A stretch of DNA of 64,000 nt from a bacterium (GCA_035527515.1 DATLAJ010000042.1:1-64000), one strand, 5' to 3'. Numbered from the stretch's first letter, positions 37,076 to 45,794 are shown. Notes: generated by a model from the letters alone, not told the origin. Numbers and translations: made by a program.

Positions 37076-38752
37076 TCACAGATTGATCGTTATCCTCTTC
37101 CACCGCAGCGGACCAAGAGCGTCGCCGGTTGTCGCGTCAAGGAACTGTGCGCCCAGCAAATAGGAACTGCCGGAGGGCCGGAAGAGCTCGGCCTCGCCAA
37201 TCGGCAGCTCGAATACCGCCGAGAGCGGGAAGTAGAAATGAGGCGGAAGCGACAGAGGCAGCGAGAACTGGTAGAGCTCGTCATCTTCCTTACGGTATGC
37301 CGCTAGAAACAGCTTCGTATCGACCCATTGATCCTGCTGGTTGTCAGCGCCGAGCATGATCGTCATTGTTGTTGCGCCTGGATCGTACCGGTACCTGTCT
37401 GTCTCTATCCGAAGAAGCGGATATGGCGCGGGCTCTTGCATAAACTTGGACACCCGGCAGCTCCCAAACGCCTCATAGGAAGGCGTGCCTGCCACCGGGA
37501 TGTTCGTGATGGCCATATAGGCGACATATATCTCATCGGTCGGGCCGACAGCGATCCTAGAAGCTTCATACCACTGCTTAGCATCAGGACCGAGAAACGG
37601 CGGCGGCGGCGAGACGCCCCAACCGACGTCGCCCCAGGCCAGCGTGCTGAACCCAGCGCCGTCCCAGCGCCTGAAGTAGATGCTATTGACCGGGCCGGGC
37701 GTCCAGCAGAGATTCAAATTGCCAGCGCTGTCCGTGGTCATATCCCGGAATGGCAGCGTCGAGCTTGTGTGGGTAGTCTTCCAGGAGCTGCCATCCCAAG
37801 TTGCATAGCACATGTGCTCGGTATAAGTGTCGGGGCCAGTAACGATCCCTCCGATTACGGTAATGTGTGGGTGCCCCTCGTTGTCAACCACTATTCGCGG
37901 CTGAGTAGTGAAATCGAGCTCTGGGAATATCTCCTGCCCATCAACCTGCTGCCACGCTTCGCCGTCCCAGAACTTGTAGAAGACCTGCTGGGCATCGCCT
38001 TGCCAGACTACGTGCGGGAACGCCCGGTTGTCCAGAGCAAGATCGAAGCGGGTGGTGTCAATAATATTCTCGCAGTCGCCGGCCATGCCCTCGCCCTCGT
38101 CGCTGCCGGCAAGCCCATGAAGAGACTCCCCATCGAAGATGGAGTAGTAAAGATATCTGTGCGTCTTCCCATCAAGGTCCGTGATCAACTTAATGTAAAG
38201 AATGTGGAGCCTCGAAAGGCCATCAACGGCGACCCTGAACGCGCCGGTCTCAACGCGATTGAGCTCCGGTGAGAAAATGGTCTGCCATCCCGACCCGCTC
38301 CAGGAGAAAACCTGAAGCACCGTCTTGGATGTGAGGGCGTCGAGGGCGCAAAAAAGCACCACCGGCCAGCCGCTGGGCAGAACCGTGATAGAGCACTTCT
38401 CGCCTATACCAAGGTCGGTCGGGCCATCTGCCTCCGGCAATCCCCGCCAGTTTGAGCCGTCCCAGAACGCGTATTTGATAATCGAGCTCGGCGTCGCAGT
38501 GGGGCCGTCTTGCAGAGGAGACGCCCAGACGACGTGGGGCGTCCCGCCCGGGCCCACAGCGATATCATAGTCATTGTTTTGAATGATCCGGCCGCTTATT
38601 CCATCTGGGACGTCGCTTGCGCCCAGGCCGCCCCAATAGCCCGCCGAATGCTCCTGGCCTGCCAAGCACAAGCCAACCGAAAGCACCATCAGCGCCAAAA
38701 CCGCCAAACAAACTAGAAGTGTCACGCAAATAGGGAAAGTATTCGCTTTCAT
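37076..38752 (-). CDS. Secreted propeller-like protein with shared C-terminal domain
   Basis: A 558-residue exported protein. A strong hydrophobic signal segment (ICVTLLVCLAVLALMVLSVGLCLAG) is followed by repeats around VGPGG.PHVVW, VDGLSRLHILY, LDNRAFPHVVWQGD and VDNEGHPHITV, each ending in a W-rich strand. These are the blade repeats of an uncharacterised beta-propeller (sialidase-like or BNR-like without Asp boxes). The last ~110 residues are a diverged member of the shared domain (YRYDPGAT, DTKLFLAAYRKEDDEL, PIGEAEL, SSYLLGAQF). GGAGG is 12 bases upstream of the ATG. The function is unknown. Confidence 0.78.
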   Translation of the reverse strand: MKANTFPICVTLLVCLAVLALMVLSVGLCLAGQEHSAGYWGGLGASDVPDGISGRIIQNNDYDIAVGPGGTPHVVWASPLQDGPTATPSSIIKYAFWDGSNWRGLPEADGPTDLGIGEKCSITVLPSGWPVVLFCALDALTSKTVLQVFSWSGSGWQTIFSPELNRVETGAFRVAVDGLSRLHILYIKLITDLDGKTHRYLYYSIFDGESLHGLAGSDEGEGMAGDCENIIDTTRFDLALDNRAFPHVVWQGDAQQVFYKFWDGEAWQQVDGQEIFPELDFTTQPRIVVDNEGHPHITVIGGIVTGPDTYTEHMCYATWDGSSWKTTHTSSTLPFRDMTTDSAGNLNLCWTPGPVNSIYFRRWDGAGFSTLAWGDVGWGVSPPPPFLGPDAKQWYEASRIAVGPTDEIYVAYMAITNIPVAGTPSYEAFGSCRVSKFMQEPAPYPLLRIETDRYRYDPGATTMTIMLGADNQQDQWVDTKLFLAAYRKEDDELYQFSLPLSLPPHFYFPLSAVFELPIGEAELFRPSGSSYLLGAQFLDATTGDALGPLRWKRITINL

Positions 38753-38805
38753 AGCCTAACTCGTCCTCCTTGAAAACACCCTCAAACGATTCACGAAAGA
38801 AAACA

Positions 38806-38831
38806 CAAGCAAAAGGCCGGGGCGCGGCCTT
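38806..38831 (-). terminator. Probable rho-independent terminator
   Basis: On the minus strand AAGGCC-GCGCCCC-GGCCTT is followed by TTGCTTGTGTTTT. It lies just downstream of the small Cys-rich gene (stop at 38850), so it would end that transcript. Confidence 0.6.
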
Positions 38832-38849
38832 GTCAACTACCGAAACTGG

Positions 38850-39260
38850 TTACGGGACGCCGAAACCCAAACGGGTTGCCTGACAGTCAGCATGTGCGCT
38901 GCAAACGACCTTCAGGTCAATCGTATGCCCAGAGCTGACGCTCAACTGTCTGCTGAACTCCTGCACTCCGCACCACTCTGAAAGGCCGGCGGTCATTGTC
39001 CCGGCCGTTGTCCAGGGAATCTCCGTGTCGTACCTCCAGTACAACGTTAAGGTCCCGGGATCGTGGTTACAGTCGCAGTTTTCCGCCATGATGTGGTATG
39101 CGTAAACGGTAAACGTGGTCGTCCCCAGAAGGTCCTTCAACATAGGACCTGTAGCTATCCTCTTGATGCACTCGTCAGTCGTTGCCGCAAACACGAGCAG
39201 GGCAATGAGCGCTACCAGTCCCACAAGAGCCACAACAATCGCAAGTTTCTTCTTGGTCAA
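38850..39260 (-). CDS. Small secreted Cys-rich protein (copy B)
   Basis: A 136-residue exported protein starting with TTG at 39260. The signal peptide is MTKKKLAIVVALVGLVALIALLVFA. The mature part has eight cysteines, including CDCNHDPGTL, which aligns with CCAHDVGTL of the protein at 11485-11970; the later AG...C..FS stretch also aligns. Both copies start with TTG and sit beside secreted propeller proteins. Both have a probable disulfide-stabilised beta-rich fold. The function is unknown. A terminator follows on the same strand. Confidence 0.7.
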   Translation of the reverse strand: MTKKKLAIVVALVGLVALIALLVFAATTDECIKRIATGPMLKDLLGTTTFTVYAYHIMAENCDCNHDPGTLTLYWRYDTEIPWTTAGTMTAGLSEWCGVQEFSRQLSVSSGHTIDLKVVCSAHADCQATRLGFGVP

Positions 39261-39408
39261 AGTTCATCACATCCTTTCATGAAAAGAGTCCTGGAACGCT
39301 AAGTCTCGTTGCGCCGCGCCCCAGCCATTATCAATGGTAAGAAAAAGCGAAAGAGATTGTCAAGCTGTTTTTTGTGCGCAACAACGTGTTTTGACTCCAC
39401 AGATCGCT

Positions 39409-39535
39409 TTACAAGAAGATCGGCTCGTAATAGCGCTGGACGATCGTGTCCCATTGATACTTCTCGAGCGTCTTCGCCCGGCCGGCCTTGCCCATCGACT
39501 CGCGCAGGTTGAGATTCTCGATAAGGGGGCAACTC
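39409..39535 (-). pseudogene. C-terminal remnant of a family-4-type glycosyltransferase
   Basis: One minus-strand frame with a TGA at its upstream edge reads LIENLNLRESMGKAGRAKTL, then EKYQWDTIVQRYYEPIF and a stop at 39409. This is the end of a GT4-type glycosyltransferase (compare ..MG.AGR....KY.W......Y). Nothing upstream belongs to such a gene: the xer gene's stop is right next to it. So only about 40 codons remain, a fragment left by recombination. Confidence 0.62.
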
Positions 39536-39553
39536 TGGGTCAGAAGCGGGGGA

Positions 39554-40519
39554 CTACGATCTGGGATGCGATTTGTTATAGACCTTTCTGAGCCGCTCTA
39601 TATTCGTGTGAGTATAGACCGAGGTCGTGCTGATGTTCTTGTGGCCCAGAAGCTCCTGAAGGTGTCGCAAGTCCATGCCAGCCTCGTAAAGGTGCGTGGC
39701 GCATGTGTGGCGCAGTTTGTGCGGGCTGATCGACTTTGAACTGCCGGACAGGGCGATGTATTTGTGCACGATTTTGTTAACGGACCTGGTGGAAAGCCGC
39801 GTTCCGGCCCTGTTGAGAAAAATCGCCTTCTCTTTCGGGTCTATTGGCCCCTTATAGACGCCCGAAGGGCGCGAGCGGGCCTCAAGATAGTCCCGCAACG
39901 CATCTGCCGCCGGCCTGCCCATGGGCACAAGCCGCTCCTTGGCGCCTTTGCCAAGAACCCTAATCTCCCGAGCCCCCAGGTTAATGTCGAAAAGTGAAAG
40001 ACCACACAGCTCCGCAACACGAATCCCCGTGCTGTAAAGCATCTCCAGAATGGCTCTGTCCCGATAGGCGAAGAAGTCCCGCCCTGCCCCGACCGCCTCG
40101 ATCAGTGCGAACGCCTCATCCACGGTCAAGAACACCGGAAGTTTCTTCTCAGCCTTTGGGCCGGTTACTAGGTCCGCGGGGTTATCCTCTACCCCCTCGG
40201 TGCGGCAGCGAAACCTCAGAAAAGCCCTTACCGCGGCGAGGCGCCTTTGGATTGTCTTCTTCGCATCGCCTTCGTAGAACCTATCAGCTATGAAGTCGCT
40301 GATTTGGGCCGGCTTCAGGCCAGCGAGCGAGTCTTTGACTACTGAGATTCCCTGTTGTCCAGACCCACTCGTGCTGGCAGGTCGGGCTGTCTTTCTTGCG
40401 AGCAGGTAACGCACAAAGCTCTGGACATCCGCAGAGTAGGCCCGCACCGTGTGCAACGAGTAGCCGCGTGTTTTCAGATAGCGGCCAAATCGCTCCACTT
40501 CGTCAATGAAGGTCTTCAA
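39554..40519 (-). CDS. Tyrosine recombinase (XerC/XerD-like)
   Basis: A 321-residue site-specific recombinase. The N-terminal core-binding domain covers about 1-110, and the catalytic domain carries Arg167 (TGIRVAEL), the lysine of GKGAKERLVP, His267 and Arg270 (HKLRH), His293 (LGHKNISTT) and the nucleophile Tyr302. A Ser/Gly-rich insertion at about 46-58 in the N-terminal domain is unusual. It could be a chromosome-dimer-resolution Xer protein or an integrase of a lost element; the GT remnant directly after its stop favours past rearrangement at this place. The start codon is TTG. Confidence 0.88.
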   Translation of the reverse strand: MKTFIDEVERFGRYLKTRGYSLHTVRAYSADVQSFVRYLLARKTARPASTSGSGQQGISVVKDSLAGLKPAQISDFIADRFYEGDAKKTIQRRLAAVRAFLRFRCRTEGVEDNPADLVTGPKAEKKLPVFLTVDEAFALIEAVGAGRDFFAYRDRAILEMLYSTGIRVAELCGLSLFDINLGAREIRVLGKGAKERLVPMGRPAADALRDYLEARSRPSGVYKGPIDPKEKAIFLNRAGTRLSTRSVNKIVHKYIALSGSSKSISPHKLRHTCATHLYEAGMDLRHLQELLGHKNISTTSVYTHTNIERLRKVYNKSHPRS

Positions 40520-40560
40520 GTCATTTTAAGCCAGCGAAAAGTTCCAATCGCGGGCCTGCA

Positions 40561-41013
40561 TCACTTGCCCCGCAGTGGGACGAGCTGCCAGTGCGGCTCC
40601 TCCATGTAGAAGCTGTGAGTTCTGTTGACCAGCCTGACGGTTGCGACTTTGTGAAACTTGGGGTCGTCGTGCGACCTGAACTCCGCCTGGACCCAAGCGT
40701 CCTCGGTCAAGTAATAGTTAGAGACTGTTGTGCGGGGCTTTTGGCTGACGCTGAGCACCTCGAAGTCGATATCCTTGACTGAGACACGGACGGGGTTACC
40801 GAGAAGGTCCTCCTCCGTGGTCATGAGTATCTTGTGCATATCAGCGCCGTTGCCGCATTTTGCCATCGCCTGTTTGTTACTCTCGTTATATGCCTTAACA
40901 TAGGACCTAAGCGCAGCCCCAGGCGTGCCATAGGGTTTCTCGCTACACCCCACAAGCACCACCAGAATGGCACAAAGGACACAAACAGCGATCGACAACT
41001 TTCTAAACATCAT
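40561..41013 (-). CDS. Predicted lipoprotein of unknown function
   Basis: A 150-residue protein with a lipoprotein signal: MMFRKLSIAVCVLCAILVVLVGC, with Cys23 the lipidation site. The mature part begins GTPGAALRSYVKAYNESNKQA, which resembles the helical opening of DUF4878-type (NTF2-like) lipoproteins, and ends HWQLVPLRGK, the usual last strand of that fold. The two adjacent ATG codons have GGAGG three and six bases upstream. It lies alone between xer and the iorB gene. Confidence 0.75.
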   Translation of the reverse strand: MMFRKLSIAVCVLCAILVVLVGCSEKPYGTPGAALRSYVKAYNESNKQAMAKCGNGADMHKILMTTEEDLLGNPVRVSVKDIDFEVLSVSQKPRTTVSNYYLTEDAWVQAEFRSHDDPKFHKVATVRLVNRTHSFYMEEPHWQLVPLRGK

Positions 41014-41246
41014 ACACCTCCTTTAGGGTTAGCTGCCGCGTGCCACGCCTAAATAGTGCAATGCGATGTTACTTTACATTATATGATATAACGCACACCA
41101 CTAAAAAATACAAGCCTTCAGTACATAATGCCCACAAGCACCAGCGCGGAGCAAGCTCGCCGCAGGCTTTGGCCCCCCGAGCAAGCATAAGTCGCCTAAT
41201 GCAGCATCCTGTGGGGACACGGAACGGGTCGAGCAGCTTTGGCCCA

Positions 41247-41834
41247 TCAATTTAACTCAGCGAGCTTCTGGCCCTCCTCAAATGCCCTTAAGTTGACCTC
41301 AAGGTGCTTACTAGGCACGCGTCCGCTGAGCGCGGCCAGCCACGTCTCGTTCGGGAAGTTGAGCTTCCGAGATAGGACTCCGAGCAGCACAACGTTCATC
41401 GCCCGCACGTTGCCAACGCTCTTGGCAACCGACGCGGCATCGACAGCAAGGACATTTACTCCCCTCTTGTGCATTCTTTCTATCACGTCGTGCGGATACT
41501 CCTTGCCCATGACATAGATAATGGGCGGAACGATCTCGGTCGTGTTTGTGATGACGTCTCCGCCGGGCCTGAGATACTCGATCCAGCGGTAACTCTCCGC
41601 CTTCTCAAACGAGAGAAGGACGTCCGCAGAGGCTTTGATTATGAGCGGCGAGTAAATATGCTCCCCGTAGCGGACATGGCTCGAGACGATACCACCCCGC
41701 TGCGACATTCCGTGTATCTCGCTCTTCTTGACGTCGAAGCCCTGAAGCATCGCTGCCTGAGAGAGGACCTCCGAGGCAAGCAGAATCCCCTGACCGCCCA
41801 CACCTACAAGCAGAATGTTCTTTCCGTTGTTCAT
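41247..41834 (-). CDS. iorB: Indolepyruvate ferredoxin oxidoreductase, beta subunit
   Basis: The gamma-type catalytic subunit of an Ior complex, 195 residues. Marks are ILLVGVGGQGILLASEVLSQAAM, DVKKSEIHGMSQRGG and HVRYGE. With IorA it oxidises aryl-2-oxoacids (indolepyruvate, phenylpyruvate, hydroxyphenylpyruvate) to acyl-CoA while reducing ferredoxin. Its ATG overlaps the iorA stop by four bases, so they are translated together. The operon continues upstream to a phosphotransbutyrylase-family gene. Confidence 0.93.
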   Translation of the reverse strand: MNNGKNILLVGVGGQGILLASEVLSQAAMLQGFDVKKSEIHGMSQRGGIVSSHVRYGEHIYSPLIIKASADVLLSFEKAESYRWIEYLRPGGDVITNTTEIVPPIIYVMGKEYPHDVIERMHKRGVNVLAVDAASVAKSVGNVRAMNVVLLGVLSRKLNFPNETWLAALSGRVPSKHLEVNLRAFEEGQKLAELN

Positions 41835-43657
41835 ATATTCTCTTCCTTAATACTAATTGCTGAAACTGGGCAGACCTGGGCACAGAGTGAGCATCCAGTG
41901 CACATGGACTCCTCGATTCTTGCCTTAACTCTTTTATTGCCATCGACTGCGACCGTCACAATAGCTGGGCAGCCTATCCCGAGGCACTTCTTGCAGCCAA
42001 TGCAATTCTCCTGATCGACGACGTAGGGCACGATCTTGGGGCCATGGTGAAACCTTAGGAGCACGCACTCGCGCCTCGTGATGATCACCGACGGCTCGTC
42101 CGCCTCGATCTCCTCTGCTATTACCTTGTCCAACGCCGCGAGGTCGTAAGGATCGACCACACTCACGCGCCTGACGCCGATCGACCTGCACAAGTCCTCC
42201 AAGACCAGCTTCGTGGTAGGTTCGTCACGGATGGTCCTTCCCGTGGCTGGATGTTGCTGTCCACCCGTCATCGCCGTTATCGCATTGTCCATGATGATTA
42301 CGGTTATGTTCCCTCGGTTATACACGACGTCAACGAGGCCTGTGATGCCGGAGTGAATGAATGTCGAATCGCCGATGACCGCCACGATCGGCTCTATCTT
42401 GTCAGTCCCCGCTAGCGCCTTGTTTGCGCCCATCGCGTTGCCTATTGACGCGCCCATGCAGATGCAGCTGTCCATCATCGAGAGCGGCGGGAGGACGCCC
42501 AGCGTGTAGCAGCCGATGTCGCCGGTCGTTATGGGTTTGTATTTCTTGAGAACATAGAACGCGCCCCTGTGGGGACAACCAGGGCAGAGAGTAGGCGGTC
42601 TTGGCAAGTCGAAGCCAGCAGGTTCAATGGGCCTGCTCTCGGCGAAGATCGGATGGTCGGCTGCTATCTTGATGAGTTTTTTTCTGGCTGCGCCCCTCAA
42701 GCTGTTGAGCAGAACCCCCGGCAGGAGCTCCCCTTCACGGGGGAAGACCTCCTTGCCGAGAACCTTGAAGCCTGCCGCCAAGAGCTGGTCCTGCAAAAAA
42801 GGCTCCAACTCCTCGAGCACAACTAGCTGATCGACCGTCTTGGCGAACTGGGCGACGAGCTCGAGCGGAATTGGGTTCGTGAACCCGAGCTTCAGGTAGG
42901 AGGCGTTTGGGAAGACGTCCTTTGCATACGAGTATGTGATGCTGGACGTGATTATGCCGATGCGACCATCTTCGCCCTGTCCAGGGTCAATGTAGTTCAG
43001 GGGGCATTCGTTGCTGTATTGCTCCAGCTGCTTGAGTCGCTTCAGCACGAGAGTTCGCCGTTTCCTTGCGTTAGCAGGGATCACTACCCATTTGGTCCAG
43101 TCATGTTCAAAACCTTTGACCTCGCGCTCCTCTCGCTCGCCCGCCTCGACAAGGCCCTTAGAGTGCGAGACCCGCGTCGTAGTCCGAAGCATGACCGGCG
43201 TGCAGAAGCGCTCGCTGATCTCGAACGCAAGGACCGTCATCTTCTTTGCCTCGTCCGAGTTGGATGGCTCTAAGAGAGGGATGAGCATGAACTTGGCGAG
43301 GTAGCGATTGTCTTGCTCGTTCTGGGAACTGTGCATCCCAGGTTCATCCGCAGAAACCACCACGAACCCGCCGTTTATGCCAGTGTAGGAAAACGTTGAC
43401 AGCGGGTCCATGGCCACGTTCACACCAACGTGCTTCATCGCCGCCAAAGACCTCGCTCCGGCCATCGAGGCGCCCTGGGCGACCTCGACCGCGACCTTCT
43501 CATTGACCGACCATTCGCAGTAGATCTCTTTGTACAGCTTTATTGCTTCTAGTATCTCTGTGCTGGGGGTCCCAGGATAGGCCGTGGCGACGTGAACGCC
43601 CGCCTCCCAAGCGCCCCGGGCGATAGCCTCGTTACCAGAGAGGAATAGTTTGCTCAT
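41831..43657 (-). CDS. iorA: Indolepyruvate ferredoxin oxidoreductase, alpha subunit
   Basis: A 608-residue thiamine-diphosphate enzyme subunit. The N-terminal pyrimidine-binding domain starts FLSGNEAIARGAWEAGV and has TAYPGTPSTEI; the TPP-binding domain carries GDIGCYTLG, GDSTFIHSGI and MTGGQQHP. Two [4Fe-4S] ferredoxin clusters close the protein: CIGCKKCLGIGCP and CTGCSLCAQVCP. Electrons from the 2-oxoacid go through them to ferredoxin. The upstream gene (ptb) ends 16 bases away, and GAGG is five bases before the ATG. It takes part in aromatic amino-acid fermentation. Confidence 0.95.
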   Translation of the reverse strand: MSKLFLSGNEAIARGAWEAGVHVATAYPGTPSTEILEAIKLYKEIYCEWSVNEKVAVEVAQGASMAGARSLAAMKHVGVNVAMDPLSTFSYTGINGGFVVVSADEPGMHSSQNEQDNRYLAKFMLIPLLEPSNSDEAKKMTVLAFEISERFCTPVMLRTTTRVSHSKGLVEAGEREEREVKGFEHDWTKWVVIPANARKRRTLVLKRLKQLEQYSNECPLNYIDPGQGEDGRIGIITSSITYSYAKDVFPNASYLKLGFTNPIPLELVAQFAKTVDQLVVLEELEPFLQDQLLAAGFKVLGKEVFPREGELLPGVLLNSLRGAARKKLIKIAADHPIFAESRPIEPAGFDLPRPPTLCPGCPHRGAFYVLKKYKPITTGDIGCYTLGVLPPLSMMDSCICMGASIGNAMGANKALAGTDKIEPIVAVIGDSTFIHSGITGLVDVVYNRGNITVIIMDNAITAMTGGQQHPATGRTIRDEPTTKLVLEDLCRSIGVRRVSVVDPYDLAALDKVIAEEIEADEPSVIITRRECVLLRFHHGPKIVPYVVDQENCIGCKKCLGIGCPAIVTVAVDGNKRVKARIEESMCTGCSLCAQVCPVSAISIKEENI

Positions 43658-43673
43658 GTGGTCCTCTTGAAGA

Positions 43674-44660
43674 TTATGAATCGAACTTCACTTCTGACGT
43701 TAGGATGCGTTCAAGCGGCGGCACCGAGAACGCGACTTTCTTGAGATGCTCGGAAAGTAGAACGCCCAGCACAATCGAGTCGAGCTTGCTCTTGCGCGAA
43801 TCGGCCCTCGAGACGACCATGACGGGGCTGCTCGCGCCGACTATTAGTCCTGCGAATCCCGCGTGCGCAAACATCGACAGCGACTTGCTCAAAAGGTTCC
43901 CCTCCTCGATCGAGTTGACTATCAGAATATCTGCGTCGCCAGCAACATCGCTCTTTGACCCTAGTATGTCGCCTCCCTCATGCGTAACAGCCGCATCGAG
44001 CGTCAGGGGACCATCAACAATGCAGCCTCGTATCTGGCCACGCTGCGACATCTTCGAGAGCACCGCCGCCTCGACCGCGTGCAGCATGGCCGGGTTGACT
44101 GTGTCCGCCGCAGACAGAATCGCCACCTTCGGCCTCTCAATACCCAACGCATGGGCCACCACAACTGCGTTGTCAATTATCTGAATCTTATCCTGAAGCG
44201 TCGGTGCGATGTTCATCCCGGGGTCCGACATGATCAGAAGCTTGGGATGCCCGGGCACGTCATAAACCGCAACGTGTGAAAGAAGGCGCCTCGCCCGCAG
44301 GCCGATCTTTTTGTCCAGAACGGCGTGCAGCACAGTGGAGGTCTGCGCTTTGCCCTTGAGAATCATGTCGGCCTCCCCGGCCGAGACCAGTCGCACCGCC
44401 TCCCTGGCCGCCTGCGTGGGGTCCGGAGTATCCACAATCCGGTAGTCCTCTTCACTCATGGCGAGCGCCCTCATCAGCGGCAGTATCTCCTCCTTCCGAC
44501 CGGTCAGTATCGCACGAACCAGTCCGGCTCGGAAGGCGTCATGAACCGCCTCTAGAACGTGTTCATCGGCGGCCTGTGCTACGGTGAGTCGCTTGGGGCC
44601 GACGTCTGCCGCGAGCTCCTTGGCCCTTTGATACATTACCTCAAAATTAGAGATCACCAT
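43674..44660 (-). CDS. ptb: Phosphate acyltransferase, Ptb/Pta family
   Basis: A 328-residue enzyme converting acyl-CoA and phosphate to acyl phosphate. The Ptb/Pta fold is shown by LTVAQAADEHVLEAV, ADMILKGKAQTS, RLLSHVAVYDVPGHPKLLIMSDPGMN, TVNPAMLHAVEAAVLS, DGPLTLDAAV and the final GASSPVMVVSRADS. Its place at the head of the ior operon suggests that it acts on the aryl-acetyl-CoA made by IorAB, giving an acyl phosphate for ATP formation. No acyl kinase (buk) is present in the window. GGGG lies before the ATG. Confidence 0.88.
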   Translation of the reverse strand: MVISNFEVMYQRAKELAADVGPKRLTVAQAADEHVLEAVHDAFRAGLVRAILTGRKEEILPLMRALAMSEEDYRIVDTPDPTQAAREAVRLVSAGEADMILKGKAQTSTVLHAVLDKKIGLRARRLLSHVAVYDVPGHPKLLIMSDPGMNIAPTLQDKIQIIDNAVVVAHALGIERPKVAILSAADTVNPAMLHAVEAAVLSKMSQRGQIRGCIVDGPLTLDAAVTHEGGDILGSKSDVAGDADILIVNSIEEGNLLSKSLSMFAHAGFAGLIVGASSPVMVVSRADSRKSKLDSIVLGVLLSEHLKKVAFSVPPLERILTSEVKFDS

Positions 44661-44814
44661 GTCCCCTTATCGCTATTAAACAGTGCATTGATAGGCTCAA
44701 TCTGGCGGAATCTGCCTCTTGCAGCTTCAGTCCAGTCCAAGCTTGCTAAAACTATCACAAACGGGCGGTCGTTCAAGTCAAAAGCAGAGCTTCACCTCGA
44801 CGTCCTTCCAATAT

Positions 44815-44955
44815 ACAGGCTTTTGGCCCTCGTGCTTTCATCCTTCGTAGTACTTCCGGCCTTCGTAGCCACTTCGGCGGAGTAGGCACGGAGAACGGGT
44901 CGTAGCCTTTGCAGACTCGTGCTACGTAGCGAAGCTACTTCGCAGAGTAGCAGTA
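44815..44955. repeat. CTTCGTAG-type dispersed repeat
   Basis: Repeats of CTTCGTAG, GACTCGTGCTACG and CTACTTCGCAGAGTAGC form short inverted arms. The last ~35 bases of the methyltransferase gene and its stop codon (44922-44955) are inside it. Confidence 0.6.
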
Positions 44956-45794
44956 GTATTGGCGGTGCGGATAGGCCCGGCCAAGATTCGCTCAAAAGCT
45001 GATTCGGCCGTACCCTCGCTGAATTCGATGCCAATGGAGCAACGATTCAAGGATCGGGCAACTACGGACGTGGTGCCGCTGCCGAGGAACGGGTCGAGGA
45101 CCAGGTCGCCCTCGTTTGAGCACGCCAAGATCACTCGCCTCATGTATGTCTCCGGAATTTGATTGTGATGGCCTGGCCGCCGCTCCTTGTTGGTGCCCTG
45201 TATCCGGCCGAGATAGGGCCCATACCAAACGTCCAGCGGGACGCGAAGCCCTGGCCGCCGCGTTCTGCGCGTTCTTGCGTCACCATAGACTGCTGCGCGG
45301 TCAGAAGAGACCAGAATCGCATCAGGATTCCAAATGCGGTTCTTGCGGTCGCGGGCGAAATAGAGGACGTGGGCTTTCGAGACGATGAAGTTCGTGTCTC
45401 TGCACTGGCCGAAGCGAAAGTGCCATATACACCAATTGATCATCTGAAGCCCGCGGCCTTGTAAGTGTATGACGACCTCGGCGGCTGAATCGTCCGGGAT
45501 GTTGACCCAGAGCGAGCCGCGAGGCGCAAGGACCCGGATGCAGGCGTCGAGCCACTGGTATGTGAACTCGAGATAATCCTGCCGCTTCATGTTGTCGTTC
45601 CAGTCGGTGTATGGGACGTTCCAGTTGAACGGCGGGTCCGCGAAGATCAGATCGACGCTCCCCTGCGGCAGGCTCGCGAGCACCTGACGGCAGTCGCCGA
45701 CGTAAACATCCGTCTGAGGATCCGAAAGATGATAATTCGGTCTTAACTCCGGCACGAGCTTAACCGCTTTTAGAAGGTCTTTTTGATCTCCCAT
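44922..45794 (-). CDS. Orphan DNA methyltransferase (beta-class, likely N6-adenine)
   Basis: A roughly 290-residue site-specific DNA methyltransferase. Motif IV DPPF comes first (FADPPFNW) and the AdoMet motif DPFLGSGTT comes last, the order of the beta class; DPPF favours N6-adenine. The middle section (about 135-215) would hold the target-recognition region. No restriction enzyme gene lies next to it, so it may be a regulatory or solitary enzyme. I prefer ATG 45794 over GTG 45803, for the GGGG just upstream. The last residues (about nine) come from a dispersed repeat, so the natural C-terminus may have been altered. Confidence 0.85.
   Translation of the reverse strand: MGDQKDLLKAVKLVPELRPNYHLSDPQTDVYVGDCRQVLASLPQGSVDLIFADPPFNWNVPYTDWNDNMKRQDYLEFTYQWLDACIRVLAPRGSLWVNIPDDSAAEVVIHLQGRGLQMINWCIWHFRFGQCRDTNFIVSKAHVLYFARDRKNRIWNPDAILVSSDRAAVYGDARTRRTRRPGLRVPLDVWYGPYLGRIQGTNKERRPGHHNQIPETYMRRVILACSNEGDLVLDPFLGSGTTSVVARSLNRCSIGIEFSEGTAESAFERILAGPIRTANTTATLRSSFAT

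Noticed and set aside
37328-38272. Plus-strand open frame of 314 codons opposite the secreted protein at 37076-38752.
   Set aside because: It is an antisense shadow. The minus-strand product has a signal peptide and repeats; this one has none.
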